A DNA stretch of 64,000 nucleotides, taken from assembly GCF_002128405.1 (NCBI RefSeq), contig NZ_NETJ01000004.1, positions 372,001-436,000 of the forward strand, in the 5' to 3' direction. This DNA comes from Gottfriedia solisilvae. GTDB taxonomy: Bacteria > Bacillota > Bacilli > Bacillales > Bacillaceae_G. Under the pieces are notes generated by a model. That model had not been told where the DNA came from. It saw nothing but the letters and a program-made list of their open reading frames with translations, and searched no databases. Below are positions 53,186-63,025 of the stretch, piece after piece (positions within the stretch are counted from its first letter, which is position 1; each line of letters opens with the position of its first letter). The translations under genes were made by a program, and so were the position numbers.

Positions 53186-54817
53186 ATGCTTCAACGTGAT
53201 TTAAATAAAGATGTGATTTATGAACTCTCATACTCCCTTTTTTCTAAGCTTTCTCCACAAAATATGAGAGATGCGGAGCTTGTTGAAAGTGGCTTACAGC
53301 TTTATCGACAAGGACAAGTTTATAATGTTTCAGTTAGAGACGGTAGAATTGTCGGAGTGGTAGAAGAAGCAGATCAAATTCATTTACCAATATTACATAT
53401 AAATAATCATGATCAAAATGGATGTGATTGTTACGAAGCACCTCCATGCCAACATCAGATTGCGCTTTTATGCTATGCAGCAGCATCATTTTCTTTGGTC
53501 GGAGACATCATGAGGAAATTTAAGCAGTCGAGTTTGAAAAGTATCCCAAATATTATGACTGGCCGACAATTGCTTGATCAGATGAATATCATTCAAGAAG
53601 ATAAACCAAAGGAAACTGTAGAATTATTTGAACAGAAATATAAGGAGTATATAGAACAACAAAGAACATCATTTTACCAAGATGTTTATTTTGTTTACCC
53701 TTTATACGAACGTTTTTATCATGGATTGTTAAATCAACAGCCTCGACAAGAAAAGGAAAAACTACAGTACCAGCTTCTAGCAGCCATATTCACGATGAAT
53801 AAAATGGTGAATCAAATTGAAATTCAAAGTACGGTCTATGATAATGCCCAATTACCAAGAGAAATGACAATGCTAGAAAATCAAATAGAGGCCGTAAGTA
53901 GACAGTTGCATAATATTACTGGTGGTTCTGTTTCACATCAATATGAGGATGTGCTTAGACAACAGCTAAAAGCTTTACTATTTGATCGAAAGCTTTGTTT
54001 AATACCGAGATATAATTCATTTCGTCATGTATATAAGGAGTTATTGAATAATCAGAAGAAATTACACCAAGATTTAGAAGAATTATCGAAGCTCCCAGAG
54101 GATTACTATGTTGACTTAGGTATGGCTCAGTTTCACTTTTTATTAAAAAATGATGATGACATGCTAGCCATTTTGAAAAAATATAGTCAGAATGAACGTA
54201 CTATATATAGCTTTACATATTGGATTGAAAACTTACGGAAAAATAATGAAACTGAACGTCTTTCAAAATTTTTACCTTTATATTACGAAATGCTACTACA
54301 CTATCTCCAACATGGAAATGATGAATATGCAAAGAGCACTTTTGCAAAACATTTTCTATCACATTATGAATACAATAGCTTCTATACAAATCAAACGGCT
54401 GGCTTAGAAGTCGTTTACCAAGCGCTTCTTCCTTATAGTGAGATGCAGTATACAGATTATTTAATGCATAATCAGGAGTATAAGCGTTGGACTGAATTAC
54501 AAATGTATTTATATTCGTATCAACCTGAACAAATAGATAAACATGATTTACAGGAAGCACATAAGCATGACCCACAATCTGTTCTTCCAATTTATCATCA
54601 TATGGTTCTATATTACATTGAGCTAAAGGGTCGTTCTAATTATAAATTAGCAGTTCGATATTTAAAGAAACTGAAAACTAATTACAAGAAATTAAAGCGT
54701 ATCGATGAATGGAATGATTATATTCATTATATTGAATCTCAATTTATTCGTTTACGTGCACTTCAAGAGGAATTAAGGAAAGGAAAATTAGTCAATGAAG
54801 CGACTAGCAAATCTTAG
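53186..54817 (+). CDS. SWIM zinc finger protein, partner of the SNF2 helicase
   Basis: The protein has 543 residues; the start is the ATG after TTAGGAGGCAGAGA. The SWIM motif G-C-D-C-Y then C-Q-H-Q-I-A-L-L-C-Y lies near residues 85-110. The rest (about 120-540) is helical with tetratricopeptide-like character. SWIM proteins are encoded next to SNF2-type ATPases in many Bacilli. It overlaps the helicase gene by 23 bp, so the products probably work together. Their cellular role (DNA repair or nucleic-acid remodelling) is not established. Confidence 0.9.
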   Translation: MLQRDLNKDVIYELSYSLFSKLSPQNMRDAELVESGLQLYRQGQVYNVSVRDGRIVGVVEEADQIHLPILHINNHDQNGCDCYEAPPCQHQIALLCYAAASFSLVGDIMRKFKQSSLKSIPNIMTGRQLLDQMNIIQEDKPKETVELFEQKYKEYIEQQRTSFYQDVYFVYPLYERFYHGLLNQQPRQEKEKLQYQLLAAIFTMNKMVNQIEIQSTVYDNAQLPREMTMLENQIEAVSRQLHNITGGSVSHQYEDVLRQQLKALLFDRKLCLIPRYNSFRHVYKELLNNQKKLHQDLEELSKLPEDYYVDLGMAQFHFLLKNDDDMLAILKKYSQNERTIYSFTYWIENLRKNNETERLSKFLPLYYEMLLHYLQHGNDEYAKSTFAKHFLSHYEYNSFYTNQTAGLEVVYQALLPYSEMQYTDYLMHNQEYKRWTELQMYLYSYQPEQIDKHDLQEAHKHDPQSVLPIYHHMVLYYIELKGRSNYKLAVRYLKKLKTNYKKLKRIDEWNDYIHYIESQFIRLRALQEELRKGKLVNEATSKS

Positions 54818-57551
54818 TGTTGCGGTAAAATGGGTAGAGAATAAAGGACTACTCATTTATGGGATGCAAAGTCACGGTGGCATTTTACCGGTAAGCGTAT
54901 GGAAGCATCTATTGTTTCAGTGGCATGTACCTTCATACTATGGGACTTTACTACAATCAAGTCGAGTTGGACAGATTGAGGGAATTCTATTAACTCCTAT
55001 TGAAGCACTGACTTTTTTCAAAGAACATCATGAGAATTCTTTAGTAGAAGTAACTTATCTTGATGAAGCAAAGGAATTTCATCAAATTATTTCGCATCTT
55101 TATCCTTCATTTCATGAAGGGCAGGTTTCCCCAAGTTTTGCTCATTATCAAGCTGGAAATGAATTATGGAGAATCGATGGTACAGAGCTTTTGGAGCCTA
55201 CTGTACAGGAATTAGTATCTGCAGCAATTAAGCAACAGTTTGAGATTGGTTCAATTCACTCAAAAAAATGGGAGATTGCAAGAGGTCTATATCATAATCC
55301 TACTTACTTAAAACAACAGCTCACTCATAGTATCGATGAGGATGACTGGCATGTGAAAATCGGACTTAGAGATGATGATGTTCCATTCTCTATTCGCTTA
55401 GTACTTGAAGAACCGATGAGTGAACATGATGATTGGCATTTACGTACATATTTAATAGATGAGCGAAAAGCAATCAAACCATATGAATATAGTGGACATC
55501 CATCCCTCCATAGTAAGCATGCATCATATGCAGAATATTTAGATCGCACGTTTCAGGGTGTTGGATTACTTGTTCCTACTTTAATTGAAGACAATCAACC
55601 GAGAAGTATTCTTTCGGAGCAAAATGCTTGGACATTTTTGACAGAAGATAGTGAAAAGGTACTCTCTGCAAATATCCAAGTACTGTTGCCGAGTTGGTGG
55701 CAGGCTTTAAAGCAAAACAAAATGACGCTAAAAGCAAGCGTAAAAGGCAAGCCTACAGGAAATTCATTCTTCAATATGGAAACACTGGTTGATTTTAATT
55801 GGCGAATCTCTACAAATGGAATGGAGCTTTCTGAACAGCAGTTCCAGCAATTTGTTGAAAACCAACGAAGATTAATTCAATTTAATGGACAATGGATAGC
55901 ACTCGACCCAGCCTTTATTGCACGAATGAAGAAAATGATGGAAAAAGCAGAAAAGCAGGGCTTACGATTCCATGAAGTACTGCAACACGAATTACTTCAA
56001 GGTTCTGAAAAAGTTGAGGATGACAATTCACCGTTTGCTGAAGTTGAAATTGAAGTTGATGATGTTTTCCGCGAATTAACTAAACGTCTTACATCTATTA
56101 ATGATGTTCCAGATTTAGAAAAACCAGCTGGACTACAAGCAACTTTACGAGCATATCAGCAAAAAGGATTTGAATGGCTCATTCATTTAAAAAACATGGG
56201 ATTCGGCGCATTACTTGCAGATGACATGGGGCTTGGGAAAACCATTCAATCGATTGCATATTTAGCATATAGAAAAGAGCACGAGGAACAACGAGGTGCC
56301 TCTTTAATCGTTTGCCCTACATCTGTGATCAATAACTGGAAACGGGAAATCGAAACTTTTTATCCTGGTTTAACGATTCATGTTCATTACGGTGGAAATC
56401 GACTAAAAGGTTCTGACCTTCTTTCAATTGTCAGAGATGTTGATATAATCATTACTTCTTATGCTTTAAGTGTGCTGGATTACGAAGACCTTAAGCAATA
56501 TGCATGGAAAAGTATCATTTTAGATGAGGCTCAAAATATAAAAAATCCATCGACGAAACAATCTCGAGCAGTTCGTGGATTAAAAGCCGAGCATCGTATT
56601 GCATTAACTGGTACGCCAATGGAAAATCGCTTAACAGAGCTATGGACAATCTTTGATTTTATTAATAGAGGTTATTTAGGTACTTTAAATCGATTTGTTG
56701 GAAATTATGTCAATCCAATTGAAAAAGATCGAGATGAGGAAAAAATTAGTGCAGTTCATCGACTAATCGCACCTTTCTTACTCCGACGAACAAAACAGGA
56801 TGAGGATGTAGCCTTAAATTTACCACCAAAGCAAGAGCAAAAAATGCTATGTCCATTGTCTGTTGAACAAGCAGCTTTATATGAACAAGTCGTTCAGGAT
56901 AGTTTAAAGCAAATTGATACTTTAAGTGGGATTGAAAGACGCGGTCGTATTTTGTGGATGTTAAATAAACTGAAACAAATTTGTGATCATCCTTCATTGT
57001 TTTTGAAAGAATCACAACTTGTCGAATTTGAAGATCGTTCAAGCAAGGTTGAACGACTATTTGAATTAATTGATCCGATTTTAGAACAAAATGAAAGCTG
57101 TCTAATCTTTACTCAATATGTCAGAATGGGTGATATGTTAAAAGAAGCTATTCAATCAAAATTTGGAGAAGAAGTACTTTTCTTAAATGGAAGTGTACCG
57201 AAAACTGCTCGTGACCAAATGATTAATCGTTTTCAAAATGGTGAAGTAAAGATATTTATCCTTTCACTAAAAGCAGGTGGAACTGGATTAAATTTAACAG
57301 CTGCAAACCATGTAATGCACTTTGACCGTTGGTGGAATCCAGCAGTTGAAAATCAAGCGACAGACCGGGCTTACCGAATCGGACAAACAAAGTTCGTACA
57401 GGTCCATAAGTTCGTAACGATTGGTACACTAGAAGAAAAAATTGATGAAATGCTACAACGCAAACAATCATTAAATGATACGATTATAACTAGCGAACAA
57501 TGGATTACTGAACTATCAATGGATGAGTTAGCAGATCTATTGGGTGTTTAA
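54795..57551 (+). CDS. SNF2-family DNA helicase/translocase
   Basis: The protein has 918 residues. The N-terminal 430 residues are a bacterial SNF2-associated region. The ATPase core starts at about 450: A-D-D-M-G-L-G-K-T (Walker A), D-E-A-Q (motif II), L-T-G-T-P-M-E-N (motif III). The second RecA domain has R-W-W-N-P-A-V-E-N-Q-A and D-R-A-Y-R-I-G-Q (motif VI). RapA/HepA-like remodellers belong to this group. It is translationally coupled to the SWIM gene and followed by a terminator. Confidence 0.93.
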   Translation: MKRLANLSVAVKWVENKGLLIYGMQSHGGILPVSVWKHLLFQWHVPSYYGTLLQSSRVGQIEGILLTPIEALTFFKEHHENSLVEVTYLDEAKEFHQIISHLYPSFHEGQVSPSFAHYQAGNELWRIDGTELLEPTVQELVSAAIKQQFEIGSIHSKKWEIARGLYHNPTYLKQQLTHSIDEDDWHVKIGLRDDDVPFSIRLVLEEPMSEHDDWHLRTYLIDERKAIKPYEYSGHPSLHSKHASYAEYLDRTFQGVGLLVPTLIEDNQPRSILSEQNAWTFLTEDSEKVLSANIQVLLPSWWQALKQNKMTLKASVKGKPTGNSFFNMETLVDFNWRISTNGMELSEQQFQQFVENQRRLIQFNGQWIALDPAFIARMKKMMEKAEKQGLRFHEVLQHELLQGSEKVEDDNSPFAEVEIEVDDVFRELTKRLTSINDVPDLEKPAGLQATLRAYQQKGFEWLIHLKNMGFGALLADDMGLGKTIQSIAYLAYRKEHEEQRGASLIVCPTSVINNWKREIETFYPGLTIHVHYGGNRLKGSDLLSIVRDVDIIITSYALSVLDYEDLKQYAWKSIILDEAQNIKNPSTKQSRAVRGLKAEHRIALTGTPMENRLTELWTIFDFINRGYLGTLNRFVGNYVNPIEKDRDEEKISAVHRLIAPFLLRRTKQDEDVALNLPPKQEQKMLCPLSVEQAALYEQVVQDSLKQIDTLSGIERRGRILWMLNKLKQICDHPSLFLKESQLVEFEDRSSKVERLFELIDPILEQNESCLIFTQYVRMGDMLKEAIQSKFGEEVLFLNGSVPKTARDQMINRFQNGEVKIFILSLKAGGTGLNLTAANHVMHFDRWWNPAVENQATDRAYRIGQTKFVQVHKFVTIGTLEEKIDEMLQRKQSLNDTIITSEQWITELSMDELADLLGV

Positions 57552-57580
57552 TAAGTTAAAATAAAAAGGAATGACATTTT

Positions 57581-57610
57581 GGGGGCTGTCGACATGAGGC
57601 TCCCTTTTTT
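57581..57610 (+). terminator. Terminator after the SNF2 gene
   Basis: GGGGGCT pairs (with G-U) with AGGCTCCC across a loop and is followed by TTTTTT. Confidence 0.7.
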
Positions 57611-57635
57611 ATTGTTTTAAATAGAGGATTGCGTT

Positions 57636-57754
57636 GATTTCCACTCCTGGCTGCTCGCTTTCCGTGGGGCGTGAGCTGAGCCTCCTCGGCCCGCCTGCGG
57701 GGTCTCAGCTTTCCCGCTTTTCCCACAGGAGTCGAGCTGCCTTCCGTTGCAATC
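57636..57754 (-). repeat. GC-rich Bacillaceae intergenic repeat, copy 1
   Basis: About 120 bp, much richer in G+C than the surroundings. On the minus strand it contains ACTCCTGTGGGAAA, GCTGAGACCCCGCAGG, GAGGAGGCTCAGC and CCACGGAAAGCGAGC, the pattern of the palindrome-rich repeat common between genes in Bacillaceae. The only frame through it is not gene-like. Confidence 0.8.
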
Positions 57755-57782
57755 TCGTTCTTTATTTTCAATGCACTCTAAA

Positions 57783-58060
57783 ATATATTTAAAACAATAA
57801 ATTTAAAGAAGTGATAATCTTGAATAGTCTAAATCTACAATTTATATCCTATTTGGTACCTTTTTAGTTGTATTTAACTTAAGAAAAGAGAACCAATCTT
57901 TAATAACAACAATAATGCTTTATTTGCTAAAACAATGGCGAAATGGCATGTAAATCTAACTGCTTTTAGAAAACTAGAAATCATACATTGTATTTATTTA
58001 TTTATTGTTTTATTCATATATACTCATAATTAATATTATGGTAGGAGAATAGCTGGTTCG
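57783..58060. other. AT-rich spacer between two repeat copies
   Basis: No gene is supported. Two short frames (a 15-codon TTG frame near 57822 and an about 32-codon ATG frame near 57934) lack conserved features. Possibly decayed sequence. Confidence 0.3.
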
Positions 58061-58068
58061 AGAGTAAT

Positions 58069-58184
58069 TGGAATGGAAGGTGCGAAGACTCCTATGGGAG
58101 ATGCGGGAAACTTGAGACCCCGGAGGCTCGCCGAGGAGGCTCAAGTCACGCTCCATGGAAAGCGAAGTACCTGGAATGGAAATC
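58069..58184 (+). repeat. GC-rich Bacillaceae intergenic repeat, copy 2 (inverted)
   Basis: It shares with copy 1, on the opposite strand, GACTCCTATGGGAGATG, TTGAGACCCCGGAGG, GAGGAGGCTCAAG and CCATGGAAAGCGAAG, with many substitutions. The two copies are 315 bp apart, facing in opposite directions. Confidence 0.8.
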
Positions 58185-58224
58185 TACATTCTTTTTTAAC
58201 AGAGCTTAATAATAAACAAAATAA

Positions 58225-58252
58225 AAAACAGACCTCTATACAGGTCTGTTTT
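58225..58252 (-). terminator. Terminator of the 129-residue gene
   Basis: An 11-bp perfect stem (AAAACAGACCT / AGGTCTGTTTT), loop CTATAC. Confidence 0.85.
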
Positions 58253-58259
58253 CTAGTTA

Positions 58260-58649
58260 TTATACCGATTGCATTTCTTGAAGGCGTTCGATATGATATT
58301 TAGCTTCTAATTTACAAGAGTAAGATGGGTCTTCCACTTTTAGCTCTTTTACTAGTTGCTCGATTTGTTGAATTTGATCTTCTGTAGGATCATCATTCAA
58401 AATTTTTGTAATATCTGCGTTCATTTTTGTAGCTAATTCTTGGTGAAACTGTTCACTATTCAAGATTGAATCTTCAACAGTTGATTGCCATGAAGCGTAT
58501 TGCTCATTGTAACTTTTCCACTCAGCTAAGAAATCATCCCAGCTATACGCTTCTAAATCCCACTCTAAGTTCCTCATATATAATTCAAAAGCAGTTTTGA
58601 TAGAGTTGGTAATGCTAACTTTCGTACCACGTGGTAAATCTTTGAGCAT
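58260..58649 (-). CDS. Conserved-looking hypothetical protein, 129 aa
   Basis: The protein starts at M-L-K-D-L-P-R-G-T-K-V (ATG 10 bp after GGGGG; an earlier ATG is too close to the RBS). It is acidic, Trp/Tyr/Glu-rich and predicted wholly helical, with no signal peptide or membrane segment and no cysteine pair (one Cys). No family recognised. It has a terminator downstream and stands alone between the repeat region and fabZ. Confidence 0.75.
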   Translation of the reverse strand: MLKDLPRGTKVSITNSIKTAFELYMRNLEWDLEAYSWDDFLAEWKSYNEQYASWQSTVEDSILNSEQFHQELATKMNADITKILNDDPTEDQIQQIEQLVKELKVEDPSYSCKLEAKYHIERLQEMQSV

Positions 58650-58835
58650 GATGTACATACCCCCGTTTTAAAATTTTTGTAAATTCTCTAAGGTGTATTT
58701 TTTGATAACATTGTTATAATACCATAAAAAGACGAATTACAACAAAATAATTTAAATTATTCTACAATTTACACGTGGTATGGCAAAATCAAGAACCGTT
58801 TTTTTGAAATAATTGGTAAGGTAAGAAATATCTTG

Positions 58836-59258
58836 TTATTTTAATGCAAATGTTAATTCAACTTCACATGCAACTTGACCGTCAACTGTTGCTACGCCTT
58901 TACCTTTACCAATCGGTCCGCGCATTTTCACAAGTTCAACTTCAAGTCTAAGTGTGTCACCTGGTACTACTTGCTTTTTAAATCGACAATTATCGATACC
59001 AGCAAATAATGCAAGTCTGCCTTTATTTTGCTCTAAGCTTAGTGCAGCAACTGCCCCAACTTGTGCAAGAGCTTCAACTATTAATACTCCTGGCATTACA
59101 GGAAATTCTGGAAAATGACCATTAAAAAATTCTTCATTTGCCGTTACATTTTTTAAACCAATTGCACGCTTTCCTTCTTCAAGCTCTACAATTCGATCAA
59201 CTAATAAAAATGGATAACGATGTGGAATAATCTCTTTAATTGCTTGGATATCTAACAT
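58836..59258 (-). CDS. fabZ: 3-hydroxyacyl-[acyl-carrier-protein] dehydratase
   Basis: The protein has 140 residues; the start [17 protein letters not shown] is preceded by TAGGAGGAG. The catalytic His is in [10 protein letters not shown] and the catalytic Glu in [10 protein letters not shown]. It is the type II fatty-acid synthesis dehydratase. The order flhO-flhP-fabZ is that of B. subtilis. A terminator-like hairpin separates it from flhP. Confidence 0.95.
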   Translation of the reverse strand: MLDIQAIKEIIPHRYPFLLVDRIVELEEGKRAIGLKNVTANEEFFNGHFPEFPVMPGVLIVEALAQVGAVAALSLEQNKGRLALFAGIDNCRFKKQVVPGDTLRLEVELVKMRGPIGKGKGVATVDGQVACEVELTFALK

Positions 59259-59301
59259 TTTATTACTCCTCCTAGATTCATTTGACTGATTCGTACAAAA
59301 A

Positions 59302-59327
59302 AGAAGCAAGTCTTAAGACCAGCTTCT
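59302..59327. terminator. Terminator between flhP and fabZ
   Basis: AGAAGC / GCTTCT stem with an inner TCTTAAGA palindrome, A/T runs on both sides. Confidence 0.7.
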
Positions 59328-59363
59328 ATTTTTTATAAGTAATATACTATCTTATTTTATTAT

Positions 59364-60185
59364 TTAACGCAATCCATTAATTAAACCGCTCATTTCATCA
59401 GCCATTGTAATTGCACGAGAGCTGAATTGATAAGCTTTTTGGGTAATAGTTAAGTCTGTCATTGATGTCGCTAAATCGACATTTGATTGCTCTAGCACGC
59501 CACCCATCGTACTTACTTGATTTGCGTTAATCGGACGAACTGTTTGTCCCGCTGTTGCTGCTTGCGAAATTCGAAACAAATTACTGCCTGCACTTTCAAA
59601 GTTTTGGGGCTTCAAAACATTTACTACGGCAAGTTGATAATTCGTTCTTGTTCCATTTTGATTTGTTACTGTCAGACCACCAGTTTCATTAAAAGAAAAG
59701 TCCTTAGCGTTACCGTCCACAATAATCGGACCATTCGTACCTAATACTGGGTGTCCTTCACTCGTAGAAAGCTGTAATTTAGAACCATCACCGTTTATTG
59801 GTAATAGTTGAAAAGATCCGTCTCTTGTATATCTAGTTTCCGTTCGACCATTTTCAGTCACATTCACTTGGAAAAATTGATTTTTTTGAACTAAAGCTAC
59901 ATCAAGCTTTCGTTCCGTACGTTGAATTGCACCAGCGTCCAATTGTAGTGCTGTATGAGCAAGTTTTGCACCTACTCCATAACGAACTCCAAAAGGCGTG
60001 TTTCGACCCAACTCTTGATCATAACGCGTTTGATTATCATACTGTTGAGTAAGCATTTCACTAAAGTTAGTATCACGACGTTTATACCCTACTGTGTTTA
60101 CATTGGCAATATTATTACTAATTACATCTAATTGGTTCTGTAATTGTCCCATTGTATTAGATGCGATTGTTAGCATGCGATTCAT
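59364..60185 (-). CDS. flhP: Flagellar hook-basal body protein FlhP (FlgG/FlgF-like rod protein)
   Basis: The protein has 273 residues. The N-terminal rod domain M-N-R-M-L-T-I-A-S-N-T-M-G-Q-L-Q-N-Q-L-D-V-I-S-N-N-I-A-N-V-N-T-V-G-Y-K-R and the C-terminal F-S-S-R-A-I-T-M-A-D-E-M form the D0 helices of flagellar rod/hook proteins. It makes part of the distal rod. It follows flhO by 134 bp. RBS GAGGGAAATTCT. Confidence 0.94.
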   Translation of the reverse strand: MNRMLTIASNTMGQLQNQLDVISNNIANVNTVGYKRRDTNFSEMLTQQYDNQTRYDQELGRNTPFGVRYGVGAKLAHTALQLDAGAIQRTERKLDVALVQKNQFFQVNVTENGRTETRYTRDGSFQLLPINGDGSKLQLSTSEGHPVLGTNGPIIVDGNAKDFSFNETGGLTVTNQNGTRTNYQLAVVNVLKPQNFESAGSNLFRISQAATAGQTVRPINANQVSTMGGVLEQSNVDLATSMTDLTITQKAYQFSSRAITMADEMSGLINGLR

Positions 60186-60319
60186 AGAATTTCCCTCCTC
60201 AATTTATTTTTGGCTGTTTTCATAACATTGTTTTTATATTACTTATTCTTAATAATCAGTCTAATTTTGTTACAGATCAATCCTAAACCATTCAATGAAC
60301 ATTCTTAATTAACCTGTGT

Positions 60320-61153
60320 TTATCTTAAGCTTCCAATATCATTAGCAGCTTTTTCCATGCTTCGATCATATGCTTGTAGAACCTTTTGGTTTGCTTCGAA
60401 GCTACGATATGCTGACATAAGTTCAGTGTATGTCTGTGTAACATCAACATTTGAACGTTCAATAAATCCTTGGTTAACAGAAAAAGCAATTCGATTATTC
60501 CCAGAAGCTGTCGGAAGTGCTTGTCCACTTGTCGTTTTGAATAGACCTTCCCCTTCTTTCACTAATGTGTTTGGGTTATCAGAAAATGCGACTTTTAATT
60601 TACCTGCGTTACGTCCATTATCAATAATCGTTCCATCTTCAAGCATTTTAAAATCAGAAGATTGAACTTGAATACGTTGATTATTTTCGCCTAAAACATA
60701 AAAGCCATTATTCGTTGTTAAATAACCTTGTTGATCTAGGGTAAAATTACCGTTTCTAGTATAGCGAACAGTCCCATCTGGATTTTGAAGCTCAAAAAAT
60801 AAGGCTCCTTTTGTTTTAGCAGCCGTATTAAATGGAATAACACGCTCTTGAATCGCTATATCTGTGGATTTATTTGTTTGTTGAAGATCACCTTGTGTAA
60901 ACTTTGGTAGTGTTTCTTGCATGTATACCCCAGTATTCAATCCACCTAAGGTTGGACCATTTTGACTAATATTTTTACCTGGAATATCTTCTGTGTTCAT
61001 TCTTTTCATTAGTAATTCTGGAAAAGAACGCAAAGAAGCTTGTTCTCCTTTATAACCAGGCGTATTAGCATTTGCTATATTGTTGGTCAAGTATTCTGTT
61101 ACTCTTTGCTGTGTGATCATACCTGATGCCGCTGCATAAAAACCTCTTAGCAT
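60320..61153 (-). CDS. flhO: Flagellar basal-body rod protein FlhO
   Basis: The protein has 277 residues. M-L-R-G-F-Y-A-A-A-S-G-M-I-T-Q-Q-R and Y-L-T-N-N-I-A-N-A-N-T-P-G-Y-K-G mark the N-terminal rod domain; Y-R-S-F-E-A-N-Q-K-V-L-Q-A-Y-D the C-terminal one. It is a paralogue of flhP. In B. subtilis mbl lies upstream; here an MFS gene does. RBS GAGAGGGGTAGCTTA. Confidence 0.94.
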   Translation of the reverse strand: MLRGFYAAASGMITQQRVTEYLTNNIANANTPGYKGEQASLRSFPELLMKRMNTEDIPGKNISQNGPTLGGLNTGVYMQETLPKFTQGDLQQTNKSTDIAIQERVIPFNTAAKTKGALFFELQNPDGTVRYTRNGNFTLDQQGYLTTNNGFYVLGENNQRIQVQSSDFKMLEDGTIIDNGRNAGKLKVAFSDNPNTLVKEGEGLFKTTSGQALPTASGNNRIAFSVNQGFIERSNVDVTQTYTELMSAYRSFEANQKVLQAYDRSMEKAANDIGSLR

Positions 61154-61541
61154 TAAGCTACCCCTCTCTATCTATTTAGCTTCAATATTAGAAACTAAAT
61201 GACATTCCACAATAATTGATAACATATAAATCTTTCTATTCGTACGAATCTATTTTCACTTTAAATATTGCATTTTTTAATCGAACATTGAGTCATTGTA
61301 TATAAGATACGCAAAATTTGATAAATTTCATCAACTCTATTATATACCTTCTCGAAACTATTTGAATGGTCCAAATAGCTTATGTCGAAAAATGTTTTCT
61401 GTTGTAAAATAGTAGCTTTGTATCAAAAATCACTGATAGTAATATTTGGTTATTAATATGAAAAAAGACATACAAAAAACAGACTGGTTTTTTGGCTTGA
61501 AACTACTTCAGTTCTATAAAGGTAAATATTTAACTATAAAA
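61154..61541. other. Intergenic region upstream of flhO
   Basis: About 390 bp with no supported gene. A 31-codon frame (61458-61553, plus strand) has no RBS and ends in a terminator. It should contain the flhO promoter, but I found no clear hexamer pair. Confidence 0.3.
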
Positions 61542-61576
61542 AATAGCCTGTAACTAACTTTTAGTTACAGGCTATT
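61542..61576 (-). terminator. Strong terminator after the MFS gene
   Basis: A 16-bp perfect stem (AATAGCCTGTAACTAA / TTAGTTACAGGCTATT), 3-nt loop. Confidence 0.92.
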
Positions 61577-61586
61577 ACTATATTGA

Positions 61587-62861
61587 TTATTGTGAAACTG
61601 ACCTTTCAGTTTCTACAGCTGCATTACTCATATCAGTTTTCATATACTTAGGTAACACAACGAAATAATACACACCAACTATTGATAAACTTAATCCGAC
61701 AATTGCATGTAACCATTCAATCTTTAAAATAGCTGGATAGAATAGCGCGATTAAGCCTAATGTAATACTTTGAGATAATAGTATAATCGGTTGAATCCAA
61801 CCTTGAACTCTTCCCATCATCCGCTTTTCAACAATTTTAGGGAACCAACCTCCAATTCCAATATTTACGATTGGTAATATTAGTCCAATAATGAATTGCC
61901 ATAGAATGTAAGCAAGTGGTGACGTTGAGAATCCTCCTGCAATGACACATAGTCCAGATATAATAAGTCCGATGATGATCATATTTTGAAGTTGCATCTT
62001 CTTAGCTAACATTGATCCGACAATGCTTCCAAGCAAGACTCCTGTACCAAATGCAACTCCAATATAGATTAGTAATTCTTCATAGTTATCAGGAGCTAGT
62101 TTGTATTTTAAGATGAATGAAGGCATAACTGAAAATCCTCCATTAATGACACCGAATAAGAAAAATCCTGATAAAAGAGACCTTAGTAATGAGTGATTTA
62201 AAATGTATACAATTCCTTCTTTAAAATCCTTTAGGACTAATGTAAACTTCAAATCTTTTAAAGTATGGTGACCATTAGGATTTGTAATTTCTTTCGAGAG
62301 TTTGGCCACTTGGATAAGCAGCCCAGAAAGGATAAATGATATCGTATCAATGATAATAGCAGCTTCTACTCCCATTTTCCAAAATACAATTGTTCCTATC
62401 GCTCCACCAAATAGCATAAATAAACTACTAACTAATTGATTTAAACCTGCCGAGGTTGCATATTGATCCTCCGTTAAAATCCCTTGTAATAGAGAAGACT
62501 GCGCAGGTTGAAAAAATTTCGATACACCACTTCTTAAAAAGAGAATACAGAATGATAGAAATATCCAATCTTGCATGATTGTAATTAACAATACTACTGA
62601 TAAAAAAGCACTTATATAATCACAGTACATAGCAATTTTCTTACGATTTAACCGATCTGCAAATACACCTACTAAGAAAAATAAAAAAAGCATCGGTAAA
62701 GTATACATCAATTCGGTTATCGTCGCATATGAAGGTTGATTAGAAAATTTTCTTAATAAATAAAGCATAAATGCTGTCATACCTACTACGGATCCTAGCT
62801 GAGAAGTGAAATTTGCTAAAAATAACCATAAGAAATTACGGTTTTTAAAAATTTGTAACAA
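61587..62861 (-). CDS. Major facilitator superfamily transporter (DHA3-type)
   Basis: The protein has 424 residues with about twelve membrane helices. The loop between helices 2 and 3 has G-V-F-A-D-R-L-N-R-K-K, the MFS motif A variant. A second motif-like segment is G-V-L-L-G-S-I-V-G-S-M-L. It resembles drug or lysolipid efflux proteins of the DHA3 family. A TTG start follows AAAAGGGGGACTTAAG. It interrupts the mbl-flhO order known from B. subtilis. Substrate unknown. Confidence 0.85.
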   Translation of the reverse strand: MLQIFKNRNFLWLFLANFTSQLGSVVGMTAFMLYLLRKFSNQPSYATITELMYTLPMLFLFFLVGVFADRLNRKKIAMYCDYISAFLSVVLLITIMQDWIFLSFCILFLRSGVSKFFQPAQSSLLQGILTEDQYATSAGLNQLVSSLFMLFGGAIGTIVFWKMGVEAAIIIDTISFILSGLLIQVAKLSKEITNPNGHHTLKDLKFTLVLKDFKEGIVYILNHSLLRSLLSGFFLFGVINGGFSVMPSFILKYKLAPDNYEELLIYIGVAFGTGVLLGSIVGSMLAKKMQLQNMIIIGLIISGLCVIAGGFSTSPLAYILWQFIIGLILPIVNIGIGGWFPKIVEKRMMGRVQGWIQPIILLSQSITLGLIALFYPAILKIEWLHAIVGLSLSIVGVYYFVVLPKYMKTDMSNAAVETERSVSQ

Positions 62862-63025
62862 CTTAAGTCCCCCTTTTTACGCCCTTATTAATTATATACT
62901 AAATTTTCAGAATAAAAAGCGCGATTATTGTCGGACTTTCTTTAACTTTTCGCATAATCTTTTCCATAATCAACCAAAATAATAAATGTCATACAATTGC
63001 ATCGTGTTGACAAGGAGTTGATAAA

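Noticed and set aside
54213-54590. 125-codon minus-strand frame opposite the SWIM gene
   Set aside because: It lies fully inside a well-supported gene on the other strand and has no RBS or family features.
57556-57771. A 71-codon minus-strand frame (Arg/Ala/Gly-rich)
   Set aside because: It is read through the GC-rich intergenic repeat; the same kind of peptide appears in copy 2, and there is no RBS or neighbouring operon.
58073-58303. A 76-codon plus-strand frame
   Set aside because: It begins inside repeat copy 2 and runs into the terminator and the real minus-strand gene; its sequence mirrors the repeat.
61458-61553. 31-codon frame upstream of the MFS terminator
   Set aside because: No RBS, no recognisable motif, and its stop codon is inside the terminator stem.
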